In this document: one piece after another, positions 9,023-18,311 of the stretch
How positions within the stretch are numbered: the stretch's first letter is position 1
Layout: every line of letters starts with the position of its first letter
Notes under the pieces: generated by a model
Databases searched by the model: none
The model's input: the letters and a program-made list of their open reading frames with translations, nothing else
What the model was told of the DNA's origin: nothing
Position numbers and translations under genes: made by a program
Source of the DNA: DATHKG01 sp035489435
GTDB taxonomy: Bacteria > Bacteroidota > Bacteroidia > Chitinophagales > Chitinophagaceae
Reading direction: 5' to 3' (one strand)
NCBI GenBank assembly: GCA_035489435.1
Contig: DATHKG010000005.1
Length of the DNA: 64,000 nucleotides

Positions 9023-9426
9023 TAAAATTAACTACGCAACCGTAGGTCGCGTTCATACTAATCAGTAGATCATGTATCCAGAAGGGAACGGTTTTGGTGA
9101 AAGAACTCACCAGCCAAAATACTTTACAAAGTTGCGAGACAAAATTTCACTAATAATCAGGAGCTATAAGAAGAGTTAATTCGGTTTGGGATATGAATAT
9201 AGGAGATTTTTGGAATTCCACCGAAAATGGTTTTCAAATTTAAAAAGTAGAGCCGTACATAAATGGCTGGTCGGTACACCCGTTAACATACATGCTACTA
9301 AAAGAACTTATTAAGCAAAAATTTTTGACCCGGGAGCCCCCGATTTTTATGCAATGTTCAGCGCCTGTCAGCTTGGCCTCTTGATATTAAACCTTGCCAT
9401 CATAACCTTAAGACAATTAATTTTCT
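9023..9426. other. intergenic region upstream of eCIS operon
   Basis: About 400 bases between the leftward eCIS operon and the rightward relic gene, with no convincing ORF. It is AT-rich in the middle and holds a GC-rich patch (ACCCGGGAGCCCCCG, near 9328-9342). The only feature I can propose is a candidate leftward promoter, listed separately. Confidence 0.5.
9114..9145 (-). promoter_or_regulatory. candidate promoter of the eCIS operon
   Basis: On the minus strand, TATTTTGG (9121-9114) resembles a Bacteroidota -7 box (TAnnTTTG, one base short), and ATTTTG (9145-9140) lies 18 bases upstream in place of the -33 element. It is ~92 bases before the longest DUF4255 start. The match is imperfect, so this is a weak call. 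Confidence 0.3.
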
Positions 9427-10309
9427 ATGAAACAAAAACCCGCAGAAAGAAAAGAGTCGAAGGTTGATTCTTATATGGAAGAAACCACTTTTATAAAATC
9501 TGAAGCGACTATTTTTATTAACTACCGCAGGGACGACAGTAAAGACGAAGCGGCATATCTGAGAGCAATAATAGCTAACCAGTTCGGGAGTGAAAAAATA
9601 TTTCGCGATCTGGATTCAATAAAGCTTGGCGCTAATTTCCCGGAAGTGATCAAACGCTTCATTCTCCTTTCGGAAATGCTAACCCAAATGGCGGCAGAGT
9701 GGTTATTTTAACAGCTATGGAATATTCTTTACAGAGATTGGGCAAAAAAATCCTACTTGATGCAAAAGACTTTCATGATATTTTTGATCAGTTCCAGGAT
9801 GCTGAAATAACGAAATATGGCGCCTTTTACTTTGATGATATGATTTATGTGGTGGACTTTGTCGGGATCAAAGCAAGAAGAGGAAAAAAAGATATGTTGC
9901 TCGTTCAATGCCACTACAAGGAATTAGTGATGTGCCTGCGCAATTAGCTTTAAAGCGGCCGGTTATTTGTAGCTTTAAATATGACGAATACTGGTTTGAT
10001 AAAAAAGTTTCAAAAACGGGACTGATTGATTTTGTCATGACTAAAGGGGCCATGCCAGGCGAAACAGTAGGAGTGATAATAAGCTGGAACCCTGTGAATG
10101 AACAAATCAAATTACTTACTCCCTGGGTTAAATGGGGAAACAAAGGAGTAGCGGTGATAACTAAAGACGCCATGGAACATGTACGGCCCCGTAATCTGCG
10201 TGTAATCGAAGCTGTTGAAAAACCTTCTCCATATAGCAAGCCCTTATTGGACCTGTCAAATAAAATGGCTGCAGAAAATCGAAAAAAGCCGCGAAAAGTA
10301 AAAGCATAG
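9427..10309 (+). pseudogene. decayed TIR-domain gene with possible papain-like remnant
   Basis: Three consecutive reading frames make up this stretch. Frame one (9427-9711) encodes the first half of a TIR domain (IFINYRRDDS, IFRDLDSIKLGANFPEVIKR) and then stops before the catalytic-Glu half. Frame two (coding-looking from ~9645 to 9947, with NPNGGRVVILTAMEYSLQRL) continues without a homologue I recognise. Frame three (9908-10309) resembles the C-terminal half of C1A papain-like proteases (ALKRPVICSF, a GETVGVIISW strand pair, then PWVKWGNKGVAVI in place of the usual NSWG..WG..GY). The His and Asn expected in that fold appear replaced. I read it as a frameshifted, truncated relic. The TIR part is clear; the papain link is tentative. 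Confidence 0.55.
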
Positions 10310-10880
10310 CAATTTAGAAGATGGCTTCACCGTTTTATAGTCCTTAATGTTATGTATTCTTTGTGCATTCACTCGTTGTTGTAAACCTTCATACAATAAT
10401 CAATAATCGACTAACCCTTCAATGGCTCCAGCATTTTTGTTCGCTGAGGGTCTTCAATCACAGTATGAGGGAATGGATATAATGCTATGTTTTTTAGAAT
10501 CATTTTTTAAATTAAAAAGAAGGTCGCTGAGTACAAAAAAATGAAAAGCAATTAAGAACTTCACTAACTTTAAATATCACTAATCTAATATCCCATAATC
10601 TCTGCTGCGTAGTATTATCCTGGAAAACCGGGGTTGATTAACATCCCAGAATGATGGGTCGACGTTAATAAAATTTACATTTGATTGCAGACCGGTTATC
10701 CCTCTGATAGTTAAAGCAAAGCATTAGTAGCCGACGAGGGCTAATTCTTAAAAAATAATTTTATTTATCGATTTCCTGATAAGAGAGCTTTTGTATTAGT
10801 ACGAACAGAACATAACTTTTCCCTCTGCATAAAGATTATGCACGGGGCCTTGTCTATAATAAAACCCCCTGACAAATTTT
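10310..10880. other. 571-base gap before the CHAT gene
   Basis: AT-rich DNA with no convincing gene; the longest sense-looking frame is ~40 codons near 10422. It holds a TACATTTG match to the -7 consensus at 10676-10683 with no clear -33 partner, and a small CCCA/TGGG inverted repeat near 10645-10658. It probably includes the promoter of the large CHAT gene, which I cannot place. Confidence 0.4.
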
Positions 10881-13800
10881 ATGGCAGAATTTACTTTTAA
10901 GTTTTATGGTTCGCCTGTTGAAATACCTTCAGAAACCAACCTGCAACTCAGGAGCATACAGCCGGATTTAATCATAACCGAGTACAGAGCCATCACAGTT
11001 CGTTCAGCTGAATCCAAACCGGAAATAATAACAGTCTCAGAAGACACTATTGTGGCCCTTGAGATGAGCAACGATGTTGAATGGCATTACAATAAAGAAG
11101 AATTTGAAGAGTTTCTAGAAAAACAACCTGGTACCCGAAGTGCTGATAATATCCCCGAAGTACCAGGCTTTTTCAGTTCGACGACCAATACCCGGGGATT
11201 CGAAGATATAATTGTGACAAAAGCCTTAAAGGTAATTACTGGCCTGGCAGCAAAGCATACTGCAGAACTCCTGGTAGAAAAAATGGAAGCCAAGCTTGAG
11301 ATAGGCTTACACAGGTTGGATGATAATTTCAAATTTATAAAATTTGATAAGGCAAACATCGAAAACAGCAAACCATACTTGCTGTTTATCCACGGTACTA
11401 ACTCTAACACGAGCGGCGCTTTTAGTGGTTTGAAAAAAAACAAAGCCTTTGATAAGCTATATAAATTCTATGAAGGACGGGTATTGGCATTTGAACACAA
11501 AACCCTTTCAGAGAGCCCGCTGAAGAATGCCACCGATTTATTAACTGCATTGCCGGATCAAATAACACTCGATATTGTTTCTCATTCAAGGGGAGGGCTG
11601 ATTGCGGACCTGCTTGCCCGGTGTAGTAAATCAGGACTCCCATTTGACGACGCCGAACTTAAAATCATCAATGCGAACATGGATTTTCTGCCGCTAAAAA
11701 AGGAAGTAGAAGCAGCTAATCATGCAGCAACTAATAAAAATATCACAGTTCCCAAGATAGTGAGGGTAGCGGCCCCTTCGGCCGGAACGGTGTTGATTGA
11801 CTCGCGGCTTGATAATCTCGTAAATGTATTTTGCAACCTTATAAAACTTATTCCTGGCGCAGCGGCCTGTATGCCTCTGGGACTATTCCTTGATTTTGCC
11901 AGGGCTGTGGTCCGTGAAAGAACGGATATCAATGTATTTCCGGGAGTTGCTGCGCAAATACCCGGTTCGCCGCTTATCAGGCTACTAAATAATCCCAACA
12001 GGGAAATAGAATCTCAATTATTTGTTATTTCAGGCGATGTGGAAGCGAGTGGTATTGTAAAAACCTTGCAGGTAATGTCCACCAACCTTTATTTTGGTGA
12101 AGCGCATGACCTGGTAGTAAACAGCAATTCCATGTTTAAAGGCACTTACAGAAAGACCAATGTTCTTGAACATTTTGAACAGGATCCAGCAGTCAATCAT
12201 TTTAATTACTTTATCAATACCTCCAGCCAGGACGCATTGATTGAGGCTCTTACCGAACCTTCAAAGATCGGAAGCAGCTATCAGAGTCTGGGCATTTCAA
12301 AAACGATTTCAGTTTTTCATGAACGTGGTATAACCGGTAAAAAGCCCCTGGTGTATATCATACCTGGCATTACAAACACCGAGCTGGAATCTACTATTAC
12401 TGATGAAGTTGGCAATACAAGGAATGAAAGATTGTGGATCAATTTTCTTGGAATTGCAACGGGGGCCATTTCCAAACTCAAAGCCGGTAAAGCCGGTATT
12501 AAACCCACTGCAGTGCAGCAGCAGGTATATGGTGAATTGATGAATTATCTGAATACTGATTTTGATGTAAAGCCTTTTCCGTACGACTGGCGACTCGATC
12601 TCGCTGACGCTGGCAATAAGTTGGCTGAGGATATTCAACAGGTGCTTGACAGTAATGAAAGAACCAACAAAGAATTTCACTTTATTACACATTCAATGGG
12701 TGGCCTGGTTCTTAGAGCCATGATTAGTCTACACAACGATCTTTGGAAAACAATCACCGTAAATAAAAAAACAAAAGTGTTGATGCTTGGTGTGCCCAAT
12801 GATGGATCTTATTCGATCATAAGACTCCTCCTGGGAAAGGACGCAGTGATTAAAAAGCTGGCATTGCTTGATTTTGTGCATTCCAAAACTGAGCTGCTGG
12901 AGATTTTTAAGAACTTCACAGGTTTGTTGCAGCTACTGCCCAAAAACGATTCGCGCATATTTGGTGAAGCTTTATGGAAAGAGATGGTTTCAGCCAATAA
13001 CAATGCAGGCGCAGTGCCGTCCGCAGAACAATTAAAAATGGCCGAGGATTTTTTTAACATAATAAAAGATACCGAATTCGACAATGAAATATTCAGGTAT
13101 GTTGCAGGTCAGGCTGACGATACCCCGATAGGTTATACTATTGATAAAATGGAAAACAGAATTTCTTTTATCGGTAGCGCTGAAGGGGACGGAAGGGTTT
13201 TATGGAGCACCATACCGGACGCATTAAAATCAGAAAATGTTTATTACGTCAATACAGACCACGGTAGTATTCCCCAATATGAACAGGGATTTGAAGGTTT
13301 CAGGGATTTGCTACTTAGAGGCAAAACCGATGCGCCGGCATTGTCAAAACAGAGGCCTGTCAATCGGAGCCCTATGGGACCAAAGCAAATGCCCGACAGT
13401 GATTATGTTACCATCCCCAGCGAGTTTGAGTTTACAAATCATCTGCTTAGCAATACAGAACCCGTCAGAAAATCGGTCCCCAAAGATCCCATAGGTGTAA
13501 GCGTTATGAATGGAGACCTGGTGCATTCGAAGTATCCGGTGGTAGTGGGCCATTTTAAAGGAGATGGGATTGTAAACGCAGAAAAGTACCTCGACCAGGC
13601 CCTGGGTTTCAGGTTAAGCGAATATCATTTCATGAATAATTATCCTGGAGAAATCGGAACGCACCTTGTTATCCTGGATGACAACAAAGAAAAAAAGGGC
13701 ACCATGACCTGCGAAGGAGTTGTAGTGGGCCTGGGTGAGTTTGGCGCACTTACAGAAGGCAGGCTCCTGGTCTCTTTAACACAGGCGTTTCTTACACTTG

Positions 13801-16265
13801 CTATCAGGTTCAATGAATTATTGAAGAATAAACAAAATGATCCAAACGATGTGGTCGAGTTTGGTATTTCTGCGCTCACTGTCGGAAGTGATTTTGCCGG
13901 TTTGCGGATAACTACCTCCGTAAAAACAATTTTTCTGGCAGTGCTGCAGGCAAATGAAAAGCTGGATACGATGAGCAGGCGTGAAAGCGCGAAGTTTAAT
14001 TATAAGAAAATCAACCACATTGAAGTGGTTGAAATATACCAGCACAAATCCGTCCAGGTGGGCAGGATCATTGGCGATCTGCTTGTTCAGGACGGGTTTA
14101 ATAATTTCCGTTTTGTGCCACCAGAGATACGCCTGGGATCAGGCGCACTCAGCAGGATTGCAAATGAAAACGTAATGGAAAACTGGCACCGGCTGGAAGT
14201 GACCGTGACTGATAAAAATGATTTCACCAATACCAATAAAAACGATGATGACGATACAGAGAAAAATAGAAAAAGTCCTGCAGGAAATACCTTACCCATC
14301 CGCTTTACCGCACTCACCGATAAGGCCCATGCGGATGAAAATCTATTACCTGCTAACAGGTTGATAGTAGATACACTCATGGAAAGACTTTCAAAACATT
14401 CTAAATGGGACAAAGCATTTTCCCAAACTTTGTATGAATTGCTGATTCCCAATAACTTTAAAGGTTTTGGCTCCAGTTTACATAACCTGGTGCTTATTGT
14501 AGATAAGCATACTGCACGTTACCCCTGGGAATTGCTCCACGATGCTAACGGCATATCAGATAAACCAATGGTGATAAATACCGGTATTGTTCGCCAATTG
14601 AAATCTGGTGAACAACGTGAGAATATTATTATAAACAGTAGTAACCGGGCGTTGGTAATTGGCAACCCTTTTACTGATGGCAGATACCCTTCTCTACCTG
14701 CTGCAGAAATGGAAGCAAAGGCCGTACAGCAAATTTTACTGGACAACGGGCTGGAAACGACACCCAGCATAGCCGAACAGGATATTTACATTATACAGAA
14801 ATTGTTAACCAGGAGTTATAAGATCATTCACATAGCCTCACATGGAATTGTGGGCAAAACCGCCGAAGAAGCTACAGGCGTCATATTTGGCAAGGAAATC
14901 ATTTTTACTGCCGGTGATTTTGACCAGATAAGGGTTGTACCTGAATTTGTATTTATTAACTGTTGCTCATCTGATAAGTACGACCCTGCCATTGCAGAAC
15001 AGATGCAACAGAAGTACCGACTGGCTGCGAGTGTGGGTACTCAATTAATCCAGATGGGCGTAAAAGCTGCGATTGTTACCGGCTGGGAAATTGACGATTC
15101 AGCCGCAAAAACATTTTCTTCATGCTTTTATAAATACATGTTTGAAGGTTATAATTTCGGTGATTCCGTAAGGGAAGCACGTTCGAAAACCTACAGCAAA
15201 CACCCACTTACCAATACCTGGGGCGCTTATCAATGCTACGGAGACCCTTTTTATGCTTTCAAGAATAGCAGCAGTATAAGGAAATTAAAATACAATTTTG
15301 TGTCCCCCATTGAAGTCATTGCTGAAATGGATAATCTGATTGGAGAGATGACCAGCGGATTAAAAAGAAAAGAAAAAAAAGAATGGCAGAAAAAAATTGA
15401 AGACATCATTGATGGCCTGTATTTTTCGTGGCGCCAGAATGCGACAATAATGGAAAAGATTGCATCTGCCTACAGAACGATTGGCTTCTACCAAGATGCC
15501 ATCAAGTACTACGAACAAATTTTTGATCTTGAAAACGCTGTCTATACTGTTAAATCCCTCGAACAGTACTACAATGTAAAAATCCGTTTTGCAATAGATC
15601 AATGGAAGAATAAAAAAATAAATAGTGAGGACGCGTCAAAAATATTTGATAATGCTATTGAGGGATTAAAAAAGTTGAACGGAAACACCCTGGAAAGATA
15701 TAGCCTGATTGCAGCCAGTTACCGTCGTTTTTCTGAAATCAGTAACGACGATATCGCTCACCTGATTGAAGCCGCCAGGTATTATCACCTGGCTTACCAG
15801 CATGGGCTAAAAACAACTGGTTATATCGAGTCTTATCCTTATTTTAACTGGCTGCATTTTGCCATATTACTTGATGGTTACGGCGACGGCGATGATTTCC
15901 TCAAAATACCTGGAAAAAGGGAAGAGCTGGACAAGAAAGCGCTGGACTACGCAAAAAAATCCGATTTGCAAGAACCTAATTTTTCCAAAAAAACAGCAGG
16001 TTCTTCCCATTACATTGCCCTTCTGTTATTAGCCAGCAACGCAGAGGAGATAGACAAATTTTCAACACTAATTATAAATAATTTCGAAGGGGCGTGGAAA
16101 AAGGAAGGCGATGAGAATTCCAGGGATTCTTTTACCAGCTATTTAAGTTCGATCGTTGGGTTAATAAGAAAGCTTAATCCCAAAGAGATGTTGCTCAAAG
16201 AAGAAAAAATGGAATCACTGGAAGCAGTCAAACGCAAGATAGAAACACAATCGCACACCGGCTGA
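10881..16265 (+). CDS. giant CHAT-protease protein with two alpha/beta-hydrolase domains
   Basis: 1794 residues, no signal peptide. After a ~150-residue unknown N-terminus comes a first alpha/beta-hydrolase (LLFIHGTNS near 168; nucleophile elbow SHSRGG, Ser about 236). A second LCAT/PGAP1-like hydrolase follows (PLVYIIPGITN near 490; THSMGG, Ser about 604; candidate His about 793 in DHGS). Residues ~890-1010 carry VVVGHFKGDG and VVVGLGEFG, a block resembling regions that precede CHAT in other large bacterial proteins. The CHAT domain spans ~1150-1460, with ARYPWELLHD, His in HIASHG (~1321) and Cys in FINCCSS (~1360), the expected caspase-like dyad. The last ~330 residues are helical, TPR-like. 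CHAT proteins are often conflict-system proteases. Adjacency to an eCIS also allows an effector role, but nothing proves either. Confidence 0.85.
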   Translation: MAEFTFKFYGSPVEIPSETNLQLRSIQPDLIITEYRAITVRSAESKPEIITVSEDTIVALEMSNDVEWHYNKEEFEEFLEKQPGTRSADNIPEVPGFFSSTTNTRGFEDIIVTKALKVITGLAAKHTAELLVEKMEAKLEIGLHRLDDNFKFIKFDKANIENSKPYLLFIHGTNSNTSGAFSGLKKNKAFDKLYKFYEGRVLAFEHKTLSESPLKNATDLLTALPDQITLDIVSHSRGGLIADLLARCSKSGLPFDDAELKIINANMDFLPLKKEVEAANHAATNKNITVPKIVRVAAPSAGTVLIDSRLDNLVNVFCNLIKLIPGAAACMPLGLFLDFARAVVRERTDINVFPGVAAQIPGSPLIRLLNNPNREIESQLFVISGDVEASGIVKTLQVMSTNLYFGEAHDLVVNSNSMFKGTYRKTNVLEHFEQDPAVNHFNYFINTSSQDALIEALTEPSKIGSSYQSLGISKTISVFHERGITGKKPLVYIIPGITNTELESTITDEVGNTRNERLWINFLGIATGAISKLKAGKAGIKPTAVQQQVYGELMNYLNTDFDVKPFPYDWRLDLADAGNKLAEDIQQVLDSNERTNKEFHFITHSMGGLVLRAMISLHNDLWKTITVNKKTKVLMLGVPNDGSYSIIRLLLGKDAVIKKLALLDFVHSKTELLEIFKNFTGLLQLLPKNDSRIFGEALWKEMVSANNNAGAVPSAEQLKMAEDFFNIIKDTEFDNEIFRYVAGQADDTPIGYTIDKMENRISFIGSAEGDGRVLWSTIPDALKSENVYYVNTDHGSIPQYEQGFEGFRDLLLRGKTDAPALSKQRPVNRSPMGPKQMPDSDYVTIPSEFEFTNHLLSNTEPVRKSVPKDPIGVSVMNGDLVHSKYPVVVGHFKGDGIVNAEKYLDQALGFRLSEYHFMNNYPGEIGTHLVILDDNKEKKGTMTCEGVVVGLGEFGALTEGRLLVSLTQAFLTLAIRFNELLKNKQNDPNDVVEFGISALTVGSDFAGLRITTSVKTIFLAVLQANEKLDTMSRRESAKFNYKKINHIEVVEIYQHKSVQVGRIIGDLLVQDGFNNFRFVPPEIRLGSGALSRIANENVMENWHRLEVTVTDKNDFTNTNKNDDDDTEKNRKSPAGNTLPIRFTALTDKAHADENLLPANRLIVDTLMERLSKHSKWDKAFSQTLYELLIPNNFKGFGSSLHNLVLIVDKHTARYPWELLHDANGISDKPMVINTGIVRQLKSGEQRENIIINSSNRALVIGNPFTDGRYPSLPAAEMEAKAVQQILLDNGLETTPSIAEQDIYIIQKLLTRSYKIIHIASHGIVGKTAEEATGVIFGKEIIFTAGDFDQIRVVPEFVFINCCSSDKYDPAIAEQMQQKYRLAASVGTQLIQMGVKAAIVTGWEIDDSAAKTFSSCFYKYMFEGYNFGDSVREARSKTYSKHPLTNTWGAYQCYGDPFYAFKNSSSIRKLKYNFVSPIEVIAEMDNLIGEMTSGLKRKEKKEWQKKIEDIIDGLYFSWRQNATIMEKIASAYRTIGFYQDAIKYYEQIFDLENAVYTVKSLEQYYNVKIRFAIDQWKNKKINSEDASKIFDNAIEGLKKLNGNTLERYSLIAASYRRFSEISNDDIAHLIEAARYYHLAYQHGLKTTGYIESYPYFNWLHFAILLDGYGDGDDFLKIPGKREELDKKALDYAKKSDLQEPNFSKKTAGSSHYIALLLLASNAEEIDKFSTLIINNFEGAWKKEGDENSRDSFTSYLSSIVGLIRKLNPKEMLLKEEKMESLEAVKRKIETQSHTG

Positions 16266-16396
16266 TAAATTAATCGAGTGTGCTAGAAATCCAACCTGGC
16301 AGGTTAATTTATTATTCAGAGTTTTTACTCAAATGTCCTATTAATGCAATAGTTGTTAAAAGTCTCATGAAAGTAGCAATCACTGTCCAGTCGATA

Positions 16397-17710
16397 CTAT
16401 AGTTTATCGATCGAAATGCTGTAAACATTTTTTTTCCTGTTATTGGTTTGTGTATAAAATGCTTCTGCCTCACAAATGAGTTTGTCGAAATGACAGTAGA
16501 AATTTTCTTTTGAACTATATTCTATGATCGAGTGAACCCATCCATATTTATAATAGTCTACGAACAAGCTAAACGGCTTCGTTTTGCTTTTTTCAGAGCT
16601 CTCAATTATCGGAATAACAGGTATCTGAAATTCACCAACAAAAGCATGTAACTCCTGGGCAATTGATGACGGATCTGTTAGGTCTGCAATGATAAAGCGG
16701 GACATGCCCGCTAATACAGTAATGACTTGTGTGAAGTCTTGGTTCTCACTTTTTTCGAAATCAAAAATTATCGGAATGTATTTTGTCCCGTTTATCTTTT
16801 TATTCGCAAGTTTGTCACGAATATTGTTCAAAAACTCCTTTCTATCATCTCTAAAACGTCCCAATATTAAGACAATTGAAGAATGGGTAGATTTAAAAAC
16901 ATTAGTGAGGTTTTTATTATTTAAGATAAAAAAAAGAAATTGTGCCATACTTAGATCATCCACAGATAAAGTGGTTAACTCCTCATTTTCACTCATTTTG
17001 TAAACTATCTTTAGTTCTTTCTGATCTGCTTGATCCAAATCTTTTATATCCCAGGCTGAGCTCCCGTAAACCTTGCAATTTTTGATTTGAGTTTTCTGGT
17101 CCTGGTCTTTCGTAAACTCCGTCCCAGCGATTTGGCTTCCTTGAAGGTTTGCTCCTGAAAGATTTGCTCCCCAAAGCTTAGTTTTGTAAAAATCCGTTCT
17201 GCAGAAATTTGCTTCTACTAGAGTTGCTTTCATAAGTTTTGCCTCTCCAAGGTTTGCCTCATGAAAGTTTGCCTTTGTAAGATCAACACCCACTAGATTG
17301 GATTGAATGAGATTTGCATTGCTAAAATTAATGCCTTGTAACCCGTTGGATTTAATGCCCTGGTTTTTTTCTTTAATTTTGTCAAAGTTTAGCTCATATA
17401 GAATTGGTCTGATATGAGGATGGTTTACCCGCCATTCGTTCCACGATTGCACACCTCGTGCTAGTTCCTTGATGTGCTTGCGTCGCTTTTTTGCAAACAA
17501 ACATTTTGTGGGATGATTTTTAATGATCTCAATTCCTAAATTGTTGAGGGTTATTCCATGTAAGCCTTTACAAAAATCCTTTTTACCGTCTGCATGAGCA
17601 TAATCATAATAGTATTCCCCATGTTCTTTTATATATGGATATCGTTCCCCTTCGATTTTGATAAAGTTATCATCAAGATCGATAGTTTTTCCTTTATAAT
17701 ATTCTGCCAT
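16397..17710 (-). CDS. pentapeptide-repeat protein with TIR-like C-terminal domain
   Basis: 437 residues from ATG 17710; the longer frame begins at a TTG at 17731 and adds only seven residues. Residues ~120-205 are pentapeptide repeats (A[N/D]LxX pattern, e.g. NLIQSNLVGVDLTKANFHEA), forming a right-handed beta-helix. The C-terminal ~170 residues resemble the TIR-like fold found after pentapeptide repeats in other bacteria (SIVLILGRF, YIPIIFDFEKS, FIIADLTDPSSIAQEL, then a WVHSIIEY strand). The N-terminal 110 residues are unassigned. It converges on the CHAT gene with 131 bases between. Pentapeptide-TIR proteins are suspected signalling or immune components; whether this TIR keeps NADase activity cannot be judged. 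Confidence 0.8.
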   Translation of the reverse strand: MAEYYKGKTIDLDDNFIKIEGERYPYIKEHGEYYYDYAHADGKKDFCKGLHGITLNNLGIEIIKNHPTKCLFAKKRRKHIKELARGVQSWNEWRVNHPHIRPILYELNFDKIKEKNQGIKSNGLQGINFSNANLIQSNLVGVDLTKANFHEANLGEAKLMKATLVEANFCRTDFYKTKLWGANLSGANLQGSQIAGTEFTKDQDQKTQIKNCKVYGSSAWDIKDLDQADQKELKIVYKMSENEELTTLSVDDLSMAQFLFFILNNKNLTNVFKSTHSSIVLILGRFRDDRKEFLNNIRDKLANKKINGTKYIPIIFDFEKSENQDFTQVITVLAGMSRFIIADLTDPSSIAQELHAFVGEFQIPVIPIIESSEKSKTKPFSLFVDYYKYGWVHSIIEYSSKENFYCHFDKLICEAEAFYTQTNNRKKNVYSISIDKL

Positions 17711-18311
17711 TTTAAATAATTTTATTATCAATACTGCCGATATTTAGATAATCATATATTGCATAGGGCTTTGCAATGTCTAATCAGTGATAAAAGTCTT
17801 TGTAGTAAGTATAAGAACCCAAACTCCTGATAGATCATTATTAATCAGAACCTATTGCTATGCTCTTCTAAATTCTCAAACGTTTCAAGAAGCTGGCAGA
17901 GCGTTGCATCCATTGCAGTCATTTGATCAGTGGCGGATGTCTCAGAAACCTGGCTCTTTTTTGGATACAGAGGGTCGGATTTTTTTCAATCAGATAAATC
18001 CTACTTTGCAAACAGCGGTATTCGGAAAAATACTTTTTATACACGCTGCCCCTGATATTTAATCAAGCGATCAAAATTCTGTGTCATTTGTTGAAAAATA
18101 ATCATGGTCGAAGGCAAGGACAACGCTATATAATCACAAAGAGGGACGATTATCTTTCGCATATTTGCGGCGGGATAGCGATTTTTCATTTAGGTCATAT
18201 TCATCATTTTTGGTATAAGAGGCATCTTTTCATAGTCAACTACCAGATTGTAAAAATTTATTTGATGTCATGCATTTGCTTCCGCGATCAGTCTATTTTT
18301 CTGTTTAGTGT
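17711..18311. other. 601-base stretch without a convincing gene
   Basis: Lies between two leftward genes. Two rightward frames of about 90 codons exist, but they lack family resemblance, have erratic codon use, and one overlaps the 3' end of the ATPase gene. It should include the promoter of the pentapeptide gene. I see no terminator hairpin for the ATPase gene on the other side. Confidence 0.5.
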
